The notes beneath the pieces were generated by a model. The model was given only the letters and a program-made list of their open reading frames with translations, searched no databases and was not told where the DNA came from. From NCBI RefSeq assembly GCF_029227915.1, contig NC_079883.1:17114001-17178000 (forward strand): a stretch of 64,000 nt of DNA, given 5' to 3'. The DNA comes from Hydractinia symbiolongicarpus. Lineage: Eukaryota; Cnidaria; Hydrozoa; Anthoathecata; Hydractiniidae. Positions 25,057 through 35,615 of this stretch are shown here, piece after piece. Numbering within the stretch: the stretch's first letter is position 1; each line of letters starts with the position of its first letter. The position numbers and the translations under genes are program-made.

Positions 25057-25949
25057 AATTACGGAGTTTCATACCGCGCAGGTCTGGGCACCAGCGAAGC
25101 GCTTTGTAGGGACAATTTTTTGGCTTGTTTTCTTTTACAGCTAGAAAGAATTTTTCCACAGTGCAAAACCGAGGCGTAGCAATCTTTGAGGTTAAGTTGG
25201 TGTTCAAACTGCACTGTTTTATGTTTCTTGAAGTTGAGTGATATTAGAAATGAGTTTTTATGTTCCTATTTTTAGCATCTACACACTTGCCCACCTATAT
25301 AGCTATCTGATTACTGTACGGATAAGGCAAAAAAATCAAAAAGCGATATATATGACTGACCCAGTGCGACCCCTAGCTAAGAAAAATCGAGACAGATACG
25401 GCCAGGTTTCACAATTTTTAATTTGTTGTATGAAAAATGTAGGTAGCCCCACCCTGGTTAGTTAATTAAAGTTTCTAGTAAACACAAAATAAGAACTTTT
25501 GGAATTGCTTTTTAATATCATAGGTATTTGTTTAATGAGCTACATTATTTTTGCCGTGCTAGTAGCTAGCTATATATAAATCTTGCATGACAATAGTAAA
25601 AACCTGTGATGTAACTAACTACCAAAAATAAGTTTTCTTTCTCTTTTGACTGCTAACTTTTCATGATGAGTGTACCCACAATTTAAAGCAATTAATAACC
25701 AAGTTTAGGTCTTGAACTTTCATAATATACACTCTTATGTCAGTACTGAGTACCCTTCCTTTAAATAATCGTAAAATTAATATATCACACCAGTTTAAAA
25801 AGTGAATATACAAAGGAAAAAGTGACTAACTCTCTGCGTGCTGCATGTTTTCCCTAGGAAATGCCTTACGTTCTGCGGGGGGTATAAAAATTTCTCCCTA
25901 AAAGCGCTTCGATAGTGCCCAGACTTGCGCGGTATGAAACTCCGTAATT
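25057..25949. mobile_element. Complete 0.9-kb non-autonomous DNA transposon with about 65-bp terminal inverted repeats
   Basis: The left end reads AATTACGGAGTTTCATACC, and the same sequence inverted closes the right end. The arms stay alike through GCGCAxGTCTGGGCAC and CGCTTT for about 65 bp. The body matches 940-1710, so the family has at least two copies in the window. No transposase frame is present. Target duplications are not obvious, so the superfamily is open. Confidence 0.8.
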
Positions 25950-26238
25950 GCATTTTTATATTCCCTCAGTGTTCGTCTGCTTGGTAATACTAGTACATTA
26001 CAGTTATGAAGTTCATGGTGTTAATTTTGACGCATTTGTAATTTTTTCAATGTCATCAGATAAGTTCTTGTCTAGTTGAACTCCTTTGTCTTAATCTTTA
26101 ACTTTATTCTCTCAACTTCCACTTCCAATGTTGATGTTTTCACTCTTTTGTGTATTAATGCCAACCTTGTTAGGGTGAGTACATTTATATGGGCAGGTGT
26201 ATCAATGTTTTTTTGCATAATATTTTAAGAAATGAGAA

Positions 26239-26553
26239 TCAGTCATTAGCTCTGTGATAAAATTTCGCTGCTTCACGTTTCCCTCCTATGCCAAGTTCAC
26301 ATAATAGACAATGTAACTGTGTGTCCATGATTGAAGTTGGTAATCCATCACATAATTTAAAGTTCGAAACTTCCATCAAAAGATATGATAATGTAACATC
26401 TTTTACTGATCTTCTATGTCGTTTGTATATTTCGAGAGCATCTGGTGACAAAATTCCATAATCTGCACATGTAAATTCAAGACACTTATCAATAATCACT
26501 TCAAATTTAAGTGATAAAAGTGGTTTTACAAGACACTGCATTTTTTTGTTCAT
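26239..26553 (-). CDS. Unrecognised open frame in intron 1
   Basis: 104 codons in an AT-rich setting. The protein is rich in Leu, Cys and Lys and has no motif I recognise. It could be the end of a decayed transposon gene, because a GIY-YIG remnant lies 250 bp to the right. It may also be chance. Confidence 0.25.
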   Translation of the reverse strand: MNKKMQCLVKPLLSLKFEVIIDKCLEFTCADYGILSPDALEIYKRHRRSVKDVTLSYLLMEVSNFKLCDGLPTSIMDTQLHCLLCELGIGGKREAAKFYHRAND

Positions 26554-26798
26554 GAAGGTTTCATGTTTTTAATTTTGCTTTAAAAGCTCTCCACAAAAGT
26601 TTGGTGAAACGTTTAAGAACGAAAGTTGACTTCCTTTCTAACAATATCCTATCTTCCAAATTGTATAGAGGATGTCTTTCTGGTAATTTCATATCATTTC
26701 CATTTTTTTCACTCTACCATATTGTCTAACATAAATTTATTTTTATTTCCTTGTGGGCCACAAAGAAAATTCAATCGATTTTTTCTTTAAAAGGTAAA

Positions 26799-26963
26799 GT
26801 TCAACACAGATCATGCGTTATTTACGGAGGCACCTGTTGATGCGGTGCAAATTACATTGGTGAGACAATACGAAATGCAAATATAAGATGGTCTGAACAC
26901 GATAAAAAGTCTACGACTTCTGAGCGAACAAATTCTCAGCACGTCACAATTAATGGTGGACAC
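26799..26963 (+). pseudogene. GIY-YIG nuclease remnant, Penelope-like element
   Basis: In one frame the words CVIYGG, then NYIGET, then IRWSEHDKKS can be read, with a stop between the two cysteines of the CxC pair and two stops after the domain. This is the GIY-YIG arrangement found at the C-terminus of Penelope-like retroelements. Only the nuclease piece remains. Confidence 0.65.
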
Positions 26964-27379
26964 TGATTCTGAAAGGTTATTGTTGTATCATAACGGAGTC
27001 AAATAATTAATGACAAAAAACTTTTTACGTTTTTATTCACTTAATTTGTTTTTACTTTTTTTGGGACACGTTTAATGTATATTATTGTAATACAGTTTTT
27101 TGGTAATTCATTTTACCTGATGATGTAGTAATATGCTACGAAAAGCTTCGTATTTTAGTTGAATATAATTTATTCTAAAATAATTCTACTTTACTTATAA
27201 TGGCGAACAAATCATTTTTGAACTCTCAATAGAAACTCATTCTAGCTAAAAGTTAATTTGATGACCTAATGCGATCAGAAATGACATTAAACATACCTAT
27301 AATTTCTCGCGTGTTACTAATGCTACGCCCTTGATTATTGGTAGGCTTAAGGGCCAAATACCATAGTATTGATTTATAT

Positions 27380-27500
27380 TTATAAAAAGTAATTTCAAAG
27401 ACGTCTTCACGAACATTACTTATATTAATGATACGGATGAAAGTACCATTTGTCAAGAACTATTGGATGCCTGTTTTATTAAACTTAGTACCTCCTTAGA
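27380..27500 (+). other. Short coding-like stretch, origin unknown
   Basis: The plus strand reads open through NITYINDTDESTICQELLDA and on to a GGTAAG word that could be a donor. It is antisense to the PRODH2-like gene and lacks a good acceptor. Probably a transposon fragment; it is recorded only because composition looks protein-like. Confidence 0.2.
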
Positions 27501-27766
27501 AAAAGATCGAGGTAAGAAAAAGGTAATGAGGTCATTGAAATCAGAAACTATGTCATTTCGGTGGATTTGTATACATATACTTCGAAAAAGTTAAGACTAA
27601 AAAATTTCCGGCATTGAATTTTCGGACACACCTTTGTCCGAAAATAAAAAGGTATGAATTCTTTTGAATCATTTGCATGCTTAACAAAACTTTAATGTCT
27701 AATCAAAGAAGCCACAAGGCACCTATCCCTCCCCCGTATCTTTACAGGAACATTCACCCGACTTAC

Positions 27767-28111
27767 CTTATCGGAATACTTCACAAAAGTCTCAATTGAT
27801 GATAATTTTAAAACAAGGTACGTTCTAAGTAACTCTTTGGTAGACTTATCTCGAAATACATCGAGTTTTTCGTAATCTGTTGTAAGTTTCTTGTAACCTG
27901 CTGTATTTTTCTCGTTCTCTGCTGTCGTTTTCTCGTACTTTTCTACAGTTTTATCGTAATTTATTGTAAGTGTTTCTTTTTTAGTAGCGCAACATTGCTG
28001 CTTTGTTACCGTTGGTAAACATTTGGTATACGAAGACTTAATTATACTTATTTTCAATCCATACAATGCGTTCATGTAAAATATCTTTCTTGATGCTCTC
28101 ATCATAAACAT
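27767..28111 (-). CDS. PRODH2: PRODH2-like first coding exon with presequence and 7-residue repeats
   Basis: 115 codons from ATG at 28111 to donor GTAAGT, phase 0 out. The first 45 residues are basic, serine-rich and lack acids, as in a mitochondrial targeting sequence. A block of 21-bp tandem repeats follows, encoding xYxKxTx heptads such as KYEKTTA and DYEKLDV. Then comes FRDKSTKELLRTYLVLKL, matching the KSTxELLRxLxVLxLC start of proline dehydrogenases. Two further in-frame ATGs (28105, 28102) follow the first. A CACTAG acceptor just upstream may join a 5' non-coding exon. Confidence 0.85.
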
Positions 28112-29380
28112 TCTGTGACCTAGTGAAATAAAAAAACAGCGTGTAGATTTATATCGCGTAACTGTTGATAAAAACTTGTTTAACTTGTTGTGCTTGTTTA
28201 TTAAAGTGCTTTTCAAAAAAAATGTTTATTTTCTTAAGCAGATAATGGACGAAAGAATAGATTCAAATGTTTTTCTCATGCAGGTATAAAAGAGAAGATA
28301 CAACTCCCAAAAGATGCAAAGTTCACTGGATATGCACAGATTTGCGGCACACTTGCCTTTTTTACGTTTTTTAAAATCTATGCAAATACATATTCCCTGA
28401 AGGTTATTTTTATTACTATTGTGTAATAACCAGACCAGCCAGAAGGTTAAAGTACAAGAAATTATACCCACTTTATTACAACAATATTGACAACCGGTTA
28501 ATAAATAATTACTTTTTATGATTTGCTACATTTTTTAAAGCAAATATATGTCAACTGTGTATATATTTTTCAGGGTTCTTTTTAAAGCTATGGTCTGCAA
28601 AATATAATACATAACAGTAAAATCGAAAGTTTGTTTTGATGACGAAGCAAGACGGCAGGAGCCTTAAAAAGGTAAACAATACCTCTAAAAAGAATTCAAA
28701 GTCATCGTTGCTGCCTCAACTGACTTCATATGCAACAAGACGTATGATATACGTAAACAACCTCGCGAATAAATTTTACAAAAAGCTGTCTATCAAATTG
28801 TGATTTTGTAACGAAGTTAGACACAACATATTTTGCTATTCAGATAGGCAATAATATTTGTTACGCACTACGCAGTTATTTTTCAAAATTGATTTGTGAG
28901 ATCTTTTTGAACGGAAAATTCCTCGAAAAGTCAATTTCCGATGGGTCAGTCTTGGGTGAACCCACTGACAGGAAGAAGAAAGACTACAAACCCCACCTAA
29001 AATTTGCTAAATTCAGTAATTCAGTTAATTCTCCCTATATTCACTTTTGAAAAGTTTGGTGGAAACACCTTTACTTTACCAGTTAGTTAAATAAGGCTTT
29101 TGGACACTTATCTTATCTTTTAAAAAAGAAAAAAGAAGTAAAAATAGTTACCAAGATGAGAACACACGACAACTCCCGTGTCAGTGTTCAAAGAGGCAAA
29201 ATTTCCATTCTTGTAGGACACATTTGCGTTTTAATACAAGCTCACGAGCTTGTATTAAAGATAAGAACAGCCTTATAAGTGCAAGCTTTCGAGTTTTATT
29301 CTCTTCATCAGGCGGTTTTACACGGTGTGCGAATGTGGTGTTTTAAATAATAAAAGAATTAAAACCGTGCATGATATATA
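28112..29380. other. Upstream region of the PRODH2-like gene, no gene seen
   Basis: This AT-rich stretch should hold the promoter and any 5' non-coding exon of the PRODH2-like gene. A perfect 14-bp inverted repeat TTTAATACAAGCTC with a 2-nt centre lies at 29230-29259. No other feature was supported. Confidence 0.45.
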
Positions 29381-29383
29381 CAA

Positions 29384-29434
<51 letters not shown>

Positions 29435-29450
29435 TCTTTATTATTATTAT
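29381..29450. repeat. (ATT)n tract at the LINE 3' end
   Basis: About 17 ATT units and a partly duplicated ATTCATCTTTATT word, next to the 3' end of the minus-strand LINE. Microsatellite tails of this sort are typical of L2/CR1-like elements. Confidence 0.8.
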
Positions 29451-29589
29451 TCATCTTTATACAGGTTTATCTACGTCAGTATAATATATACATAAATGTA
29501 AATATAGATATATGTAAATGTTACTGTTATCAATGAGAGACCTGTGTAAAACAAAAATAACAAAATATAAAATTTTCGAAGTAAGATTT

Positions 29590-32263
29590 AAACGGAGAGA
29601 AATAAAAATTCGCGGATATTGAAACATTTAAGAGAATAAACATTGAGAACCATATATGAGAAAATTAAAAATATTGTGAAAGACTTTGTGCGAAAAATTT
29701 TCAGGTATATCAAGAAACACGATGTAAGAAACGACGGATGACGTCATCACACAATCCATACATTTGGCAGTGAGAGGACGTGGAAATTGTTTATTGTTTA
29801 TTTTGTTTATTAGTTTTTTAAATAAATTAAAATTAGTTTCTTTCCTAATAATAACAGGTAGGGAGTTAAAAATAACTGCTCCCTGATAATATGATAATTT
29901 CCTCCCAGCTTCAGATTTAATTGATGGGAGCCGAAGTGAACAGTTCTTTCCTCGAGTGTTTATCGAGTGGTTGATCATAACATATTTCCCATCAGTTTCG
30001 AAATGTAACGATTTGAAGACGTCAATAACAATTTTTCTTTTCAGTCGTATTGTGAAAGTTGGCCATTTTTACGATTTTTGACAATGAATTTTGCTTTCAG
30101 AAATAACGATTCGAATTTCAATCGCCATGTATCGCTCATGCCACCATAAACAGGGTAGCAGTAGAAAATTAGAGGTTGAATCATTGACGTGAATATCTTC
30201 TTAGCAACAATTGGTGAAATGTTATGTCTTACTTTCTTGAGCATTTTGAGCATTGAACTAACCCGCCTGTACATTCGTTGAAGGTGAGAGCTCAAGTTTA
30301 GATGGCTATCGATGATTACACCAAGATATTCGTAGAACGCAGGCTGGTGGATTTCATTGTTATTGATTGTTATATTGATCTGGGTGTTACGTAATCGAGA
30401 AGTAAATGTTACAAATTCTGTTTTTCCTTTTTTTGGGTTTAGGATAAGACAGTTATCTTGCATCCATCTAAACACTTTTTCAGCATCTGAGTTTATACAT
30501 TTTTCGATCTCAGTTAGCGATTTGTGTGAAAAATAAATCACTGTGTCATCAGCATACATTAATAAGTTGCAGTAATTTAGCTGGATCGGAAGGTCGTTTA
30601 TAAGAAGGACAAATAGCAGAGGTCCCAATATCGAACCTTGGGGCACACCATGGGTAACAAACTCCTTCTCAGAAAGTACTCCATCAACGTTAACGATTTG
30701 GCTTCGGTGAAACAAGTAGCTAGATATCCAATCAATCTCTTTACCAAGTATGCCATAGTAAGGAAGTTTGTAAAGTAAACAACTGTGGTTAACAGTGTCA
30801 AATGCTTTTCTCAGGTCCATAAACAGGGCACCTGTTACTTTGCCTTTGTCCATGTTTTCGCGGATGTTATTTGTAAGTTTGGTAACTGCATCACTAGTCG
30901 ATCGTTTCCGGCGGAAGCCATACTGGTGTTTGCTCAGGAAGAAGTTTTCTTCCAGGTAGTCAGCTAGTTGGTTATAAACGACTCTTTCGATGGTCTTCGA
31001 CAGGATGGTGAGCACAGAGATCGGACGGTAATTATCAATATTACTGCGATCTCCATTTTTAAACACAGGGTTAATTTTTGCAGTTTTCTCTGATGTTGGA
31101 AAGGTGCCAGATAACAAGCTTGCATTTATTAAGAACGTTAGTGGTGCTGCAATTACGGGAGCAATATCCTTTACAATTCTTGCAGGTGATGTGTCCGGAC
31201 CTGCCGCTTTCGATGCATTTGTCGATTCTAAGATTTTTAATGTTTCTCGGACTGTTAATTCTTTAAACTTAAATGTTGCATTAGTTCGGTTTATATCCTT
31301 CAGGGGGTCCCGATGGTCAAACATTTTCCATGTGTAATTAATGATTTTACAGTTCATTAATTTGGATCCGACTTCCGTAAAAAACGAACAAAATGCATTT
31401 GATATACATTTGGGATTCGATACATTTTCCCCATTGATTTTGAAAAATTTACTTGGAGCACATGTACCCTTAGTAGGATAGCAGTTTTTGATTTGCTTCC
31501 AGAAGTCGCTAGGTTTGTCAGTGGATTGCTTAAATACATTTCTGATGTGGTTTGCTTTTGCAGCACGTATCTTTTTTGTTACAGTATTTCTGAGTTTCTT
31601 ATAATTGTCCCAATGAGCATCAAGGCTAGTTTGTTTGAAGCGGCGTAGTTGATAATCTCTTGCGTGCATCAACTGACGTATTTCTCGTGTCAACCAGGGA
31701 CTGAGCTTTCCCCGAACATTTTTCTCCTTCAGTGGTGAATGTTTGTTGATGGTAGATGTGACGTAATTTTTGAATAAATCCCAGCCTTTGTTGAAATCGA
31801 CAGCTAAACAGTTTTCCCAAGGTATGTTACGAAGTTCGTTCTGTAAGTCTTCTTTGTTATATCGAGAGTAATCACGCGCCGTTATTCTTTTTGGTTGATA
31901 GCGTTTACAGTTCATTTTTCTATTTATGCCAATTAAACCATGATCACTTATGGAATTTGTGTGCACCAATGTATCGGTAATTACTATTTTGTTTGTCGTA
32001 TAGAACAAATCGATAAGTGTTTTACTGTTCTTTGTTATTCGCGTGTATGACTTTATTAACTGACTGAAGCCGTGCAGTTTTACAAGATCTTTCAAGTCGG
32101 AATGGTCTCCGGGGACCTTATAATTGCAGTTAAAGTCCCCACACATAATCGTTTCTTTGTTCTCTGCTGTAATCGCATCCAAAATATTGTTAAATTTTTC
32201 AACAAAGTTTCTGTCGAGGTATTTTGAGTTATCAGGGGGTCGGTAGCATGAAGAAATGAGCAA
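29590..32263 (-). pseudogene. LINE ORF2 main part: endonuclease and reverse transcriptase
   Basis: The 740-codon open frame (30041-32263) covers the endonuclease, with CGDFNCNY, a catalytic SDHGLI and SSCYRPP. The reverse transcriptase follows, with YGFRRKRST, FMDLRKAFDTVNH, GVPQGSILGPLLF and YADD. A frameshift near 30041 shifts the C-terminal part, which continues to about 29700 and includes HSINTRGKN and an RxxFxGAVIFNSLP-like segment. The reverse transcriptase catalytic aspartates are intact. The element copies its RNA at nicked genomic DNA. Confidence 0.9.
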
Positions 32264-32855
32264 CGGTTTCGATTTTTGGGGAAGAATTCAATCCATAGAA
32301 ATTCAATTTCTTCAATTTCTAAATCATCTCTCCTGTTGTAGTTCAGATCGTCCCGAATATAGAGTGAAACTCCTCCATGGCCTTCAATTACACGGTCTTT
32401 TCGTTCGAGTGTGTACCCCGGAATCTTTAATTGTGCATCTGTAACAGTGTTGTTTGTGTGAGTTTCAAACTGATAATATGAACAGAGTTTTTGGTATCTA
32501 ACAAGAATGATTTTATGTGATGTAACTTTTCTTCGATCCCATTAATATTTTGGTGCATGATTTTAAATCCTTTCTTACCAATAAATCCAGAAATTTCAGG
32601 ATCAAGTGAACTTATGATATATTCAGGATCAGCAGGAGTACAGTCAACACAGAAAAATCTCTCTTCATCACAAACAAATTTATCATTTAAACATTTCAAG
32701 CGAGATAAAATTTTACACGTATAACATTTCTCTGATGTTTGATTTCTTCTGATAGTTTTCCCACAACTATTACAGGAAACATTGTTGACTAATGCTAAAA
32801 ACAACAGCAACAAAAAATTTAACACAGAAAACACGTCCGTACGGACAGCCGCCAT
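32264..32855 (-). pseudogene. LINE ORF2 N-terminal part: cysteine-rich region and start of endonuclease
   Basis: From ATG 32855 the frame has a hydrophobic leader, then CNSCGK, CYTCK, CDEERFFCVDC (a PHD- or zinc-knuckle-like cluster). After that comes the first endonuclease strand (KIMHQNINGI). The frame is lost near 32470 and again at 32263, where the long frame takes over. Confidence 0.75.
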
Positions 32856-33025
32856 TATGAAAATGAATGAAACATGATATATACAATAAATTAAACAAAA
32901 TCGTTAATAAAGGACTATAGAAAAAACTAATAATACTCAAAAGAATTATGAAGGAACGTGTTTATAAATGAAACAAATAATACGACAAAACTCGTGAGAA
33001 TCTAACATCTTGCTAAATGGGAACA

Positions 33026-33256
33026 TTGAAGGAATAATCGAGTACTTACGTATGATGATTGATCTAGATTTTATTTTCCAAATCTTCAAAATCCTACTTT
33101 GAAGACAGAACGTGACTCGCTGGCCCAATGTACCTGCTAAGTGCAAAGGCATAGAGAAGGGTAGGGAGGACAGGGCACCCTCTTGCTTATGCAGAAGATT
33201 TGGAGAAAAAAAATCTGGATCAATCATCATACGTAAGTACTCGATTATTCCTTCAA
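33026..33256. repeat. 63-bp inverted repeat
   Basis: Left arm 33026-33087 and right arm 33194-33256 pair almost perfectly. About 40 bp next to the outer ends are identical, including AATCGAGTACTTACGTATGA. The spacer is about 106 bp. It is a probable small foldback element or a collapsed inverted duplication. Confidence 0.8.
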
Positions 33257-33394
33257 TTTTATTTTCCAATTTTCTGCGCAAGTAGAGTATGAGACTTCAA
33301 AGTATAAACGCGGCCGGCGAATGTGGTGAAAGAAAAAATGTTATGATGTTACAATTAAAATGTTACAATCAGTATGTAAGGTTAAAAACGCAAA

Positions 33395-34627
33395 CTAAGA
33401 TTTATGACTTGTCGCTTTCATAATTGAGACCAAGAGCGAGGCACCAAGATCATGAAGACTTGTCACACTACCAATAACATCTCTACAATAATACTTTAAA
33501 ATGGCATCTGGAGGTAACCCTGTAATTTTCGCTTTGCTGCCAGAGGCTGAACGACAGCTACCTGGGGAAAAAACACTGGTATTAATACTAGCTGAGCTCA
33601 TAGCTGATTCTATCCATCTTGATATGCGTTCCTATGTTTTATGATATCGAAAAAAAAGCAGGTAAAAAACATGTTTTTATAAGAGTTTGTTGGAGATGAA
33701 AGCGTGTTTTCTCCAGTTTTTTAACTTCCTTCGTACAATTTCTTTCAAATTTTCAGGAATCGTTAATAATAATAAGATACAACTTATGTGTACGTTTTAT
33801 TAAAAAAAAAACACGGCAAGAAAAGTTATCACGTAAAAACGTGCTCGAAAAATAAGCTGCGATGGGGTGTTAGTTTTCCCGTATTATCGTAAAGGTGTAT
33901 TGGGCTCTTTTTAACAGGTAGACTTTGGAGTGGGCATAAATCTGGTTCAGAAAGGAATTCCCTGTACATCAAGGTCCTGTCAGTCTTTTCAGGCTGTTTT
34001 GTTTTAAGCAAGCCAGGTAAGTGACATAACATCACATCGTCTGTCAAATATACATACGGAACAGATATATTGTGGACACGGTGAACTCTTTGAGCTGTTA
34101 AAATAGTAAGGAGACAAGCCAACTTCATGTAGGACTAAGAGACTTAAAAAAGTCAAAAGAACGTTTGTATCCCATATTAAAGATTATTTGGGGGTGCTTG
34201 GTCTTTTATTAAAAACTCCTTTTATAAAACGGCTTATCAATGGATGCTCTGAAAGAGAACCGTAACCACTGATTGAAACAACTGAAGCAAGAGCACTTCT
34301 AGTTGTACATAAAACGCTATATCCAGACCCACCTTTGAATAATTCAGTAAGGTATATTATCACATCTTTCACATTTGGATGATAGGGATCAATCGACCTC
34401 CCAGTGCAATATTGTATCTATCGTATGACTGGACCCGTGTATTGTTTCTGGGTATCTTCTCTCCATGATGCTGCAATGATATCGACAGTTTCTTCTTGAA
34501 GCTCTTTACCTTGTAACGATTCCCGGGGAACAGGCAGCATGAGCAAATTTGTTGAATTCAATAAATTAATTTCGACAAAATAAATTCTGTATTGTCCACA
34601 GGTTTCAAAATCATGTATCGCCTGCAT
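33395..34627 (-). pseudogene. Tyrosine recombinase, Crypton/DIRS-like, decayed
   Basis: Four frames in order carry an N-terminal ASWREDTQKQYT core-binding start, a TRSALASVVS and HPLISRFIKGVF segment, and the catalytic LTILTAQRVH with its arginine. The C-terminal FSPGSCRSASGSK stands where HxxR is expected, with the histidine replaced by glycine. Frameshifts separate all parts and no catalytic tyrosine region is clear. It would have integrated a Crypton or DIRS-type element; no other gene of such an element is visible. Confidence 0.7.
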
Positions 34628-35371
34628 GTTACTTGTTTAACAAACCAAAAGCCAGCTTGATTAAATTTATATACATATATAATATACCTTTTAATAAATT
34701 TTCTATTCAAATCAAAAAGGCAAAGAGAACAATAATTAAACAACTTGTTAATTCGGTTTATGGCCAAGCATCTGCATTTTCAAAAAATCTTCAACAAGAG
34801 AGTAAATTTTAAAGGCCTAAAAACTGAAATATTCAAATGCTAATATGTATTTATTGCTGAATTAATTAACAATGAACTACTTCATTCATTCAAATTAAGC
34901 TCTATTATATTTTAAAGCGTAAGAAGGGAAATTCCGAAAACAAAATGTACAGACAATACTTTCTCCATAAGAAAGCGACTAACTGTTTGAACAAAGGACC
35001 ACCATAAAAAAGGCAAAAGCGAAGATGTTTTCGAAACAACATCAAGTGGTAGCTGGGTGTTGCAAAGAAGCCTCATTTGAGTATGTTAAAACGTTTAATT
35101 CATAGAGAATAACACAGAAACTTTGATTGTTTTATCACTTTGTTGATATATTTATAAAAAGCATTACTATGGTTATGCAGCTACAAATGTTATCCCTTAT
35201 TGCTTTAATCTTGGGTGATGACAAGCTCGAGGTCGATTTTGCCGTGCGTTTATGATCGTGTGAATCGTGGAATGAATTGCAATGCTGGCTCTGTAGGCGG
35301 AGAGAAATTAGGGTGAGCTTTTTCAGTAAAACATTTAAACATGTTCTGATCTAGAGATAGGAAAATGTTCG
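34628..35371. other. Non-coding spacer
   Basis: No gene or repeat recognised between the tyrosine recombinase remnant and the foldback at 35372. Confidence 0.5.
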
Positions 35372-35578
35372 TTCTAGCGCGGTCGACGACGACGACAAGG
35401 GAAATTCCCTAAGTCTCGAATTCCCCGAATCCGATAAATCCGACAATTCCGGGAAATACCGATAAAATCTAACGCATGCGCAATAGCGACTAACAGGAAT
35501 AATGCTGACATCAACAAAAATAGAGATTGCGCTATTGAGTAGGGAAATTCCCTTACTCAAAATACGACTGCGCTAGAA
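35372..35578. repeat. Imperfect 207-bp foldback at the left edge of Polinton B
   Basis: TTCTAGCGCGGTCG (35372-35385) and its inverse with one mismatch (35565-35578) enclose two AGGGAAATT words in inverted positions. It may be a MITE beside the Polinton or the inner part of a Polinton terminal repeat. Nothing comparable was found at the right end of copy C. Confidence 0.55.
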
Positions 35579-35615
35579 ATTTTGTTGATTGAAATCAAAA
35601 ATCTATATAATAAAT

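Larger units (their letters stand above)
4729..28111 (-). other. Host gene span: proline/hydroxyproline dehydrogenase, PRODH2-like
   Basis: The gene encodes an FAD-dependent mitochondrial matrix dehydrogenase that oxidises proline or hydroxyproline to the corresponding pyrroline carboxylate. Eight exons join in phase: 27767-28111, 20225-20421, 20094-20149, 6873-6937, 6585-6689, 6037-6117, 5147-5293, 4729-5000. Recognition rests on TFYGQF near the N-terminus, the KLTAL strand, DGEQTY, NTYQCY, the KLVRGAY signature and ASHNE. LCVP after TFYGQF and KDTLKR after NTYQCY are closer to PRODH2 than to PRODH, as I remember those proteins. The FGQLLGM and later C-terminal parts are not found and should lie left of base 1. 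Splice sites are consensus and all exons are open, so the gene looks intact despite a 13-kb intron full of transposons. Family assignment is firm; the choice of paralogue is tentative. Confidence 0.85.
29381..32880 (-). mobile_element. L2/CR1-like LINE retrotransposon
   Basis: A minus-strand element with an N-terminal cysteine-rich segment, apurinic endonuclease and reverse transcriptase, ending in an ATT-repeat tail. Only two or three frameshifts interrupt about 1000 codons, so it is relatively young compared with the Polintons. No flanking target duplication was searched out reliably. Confidence 0.85.
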
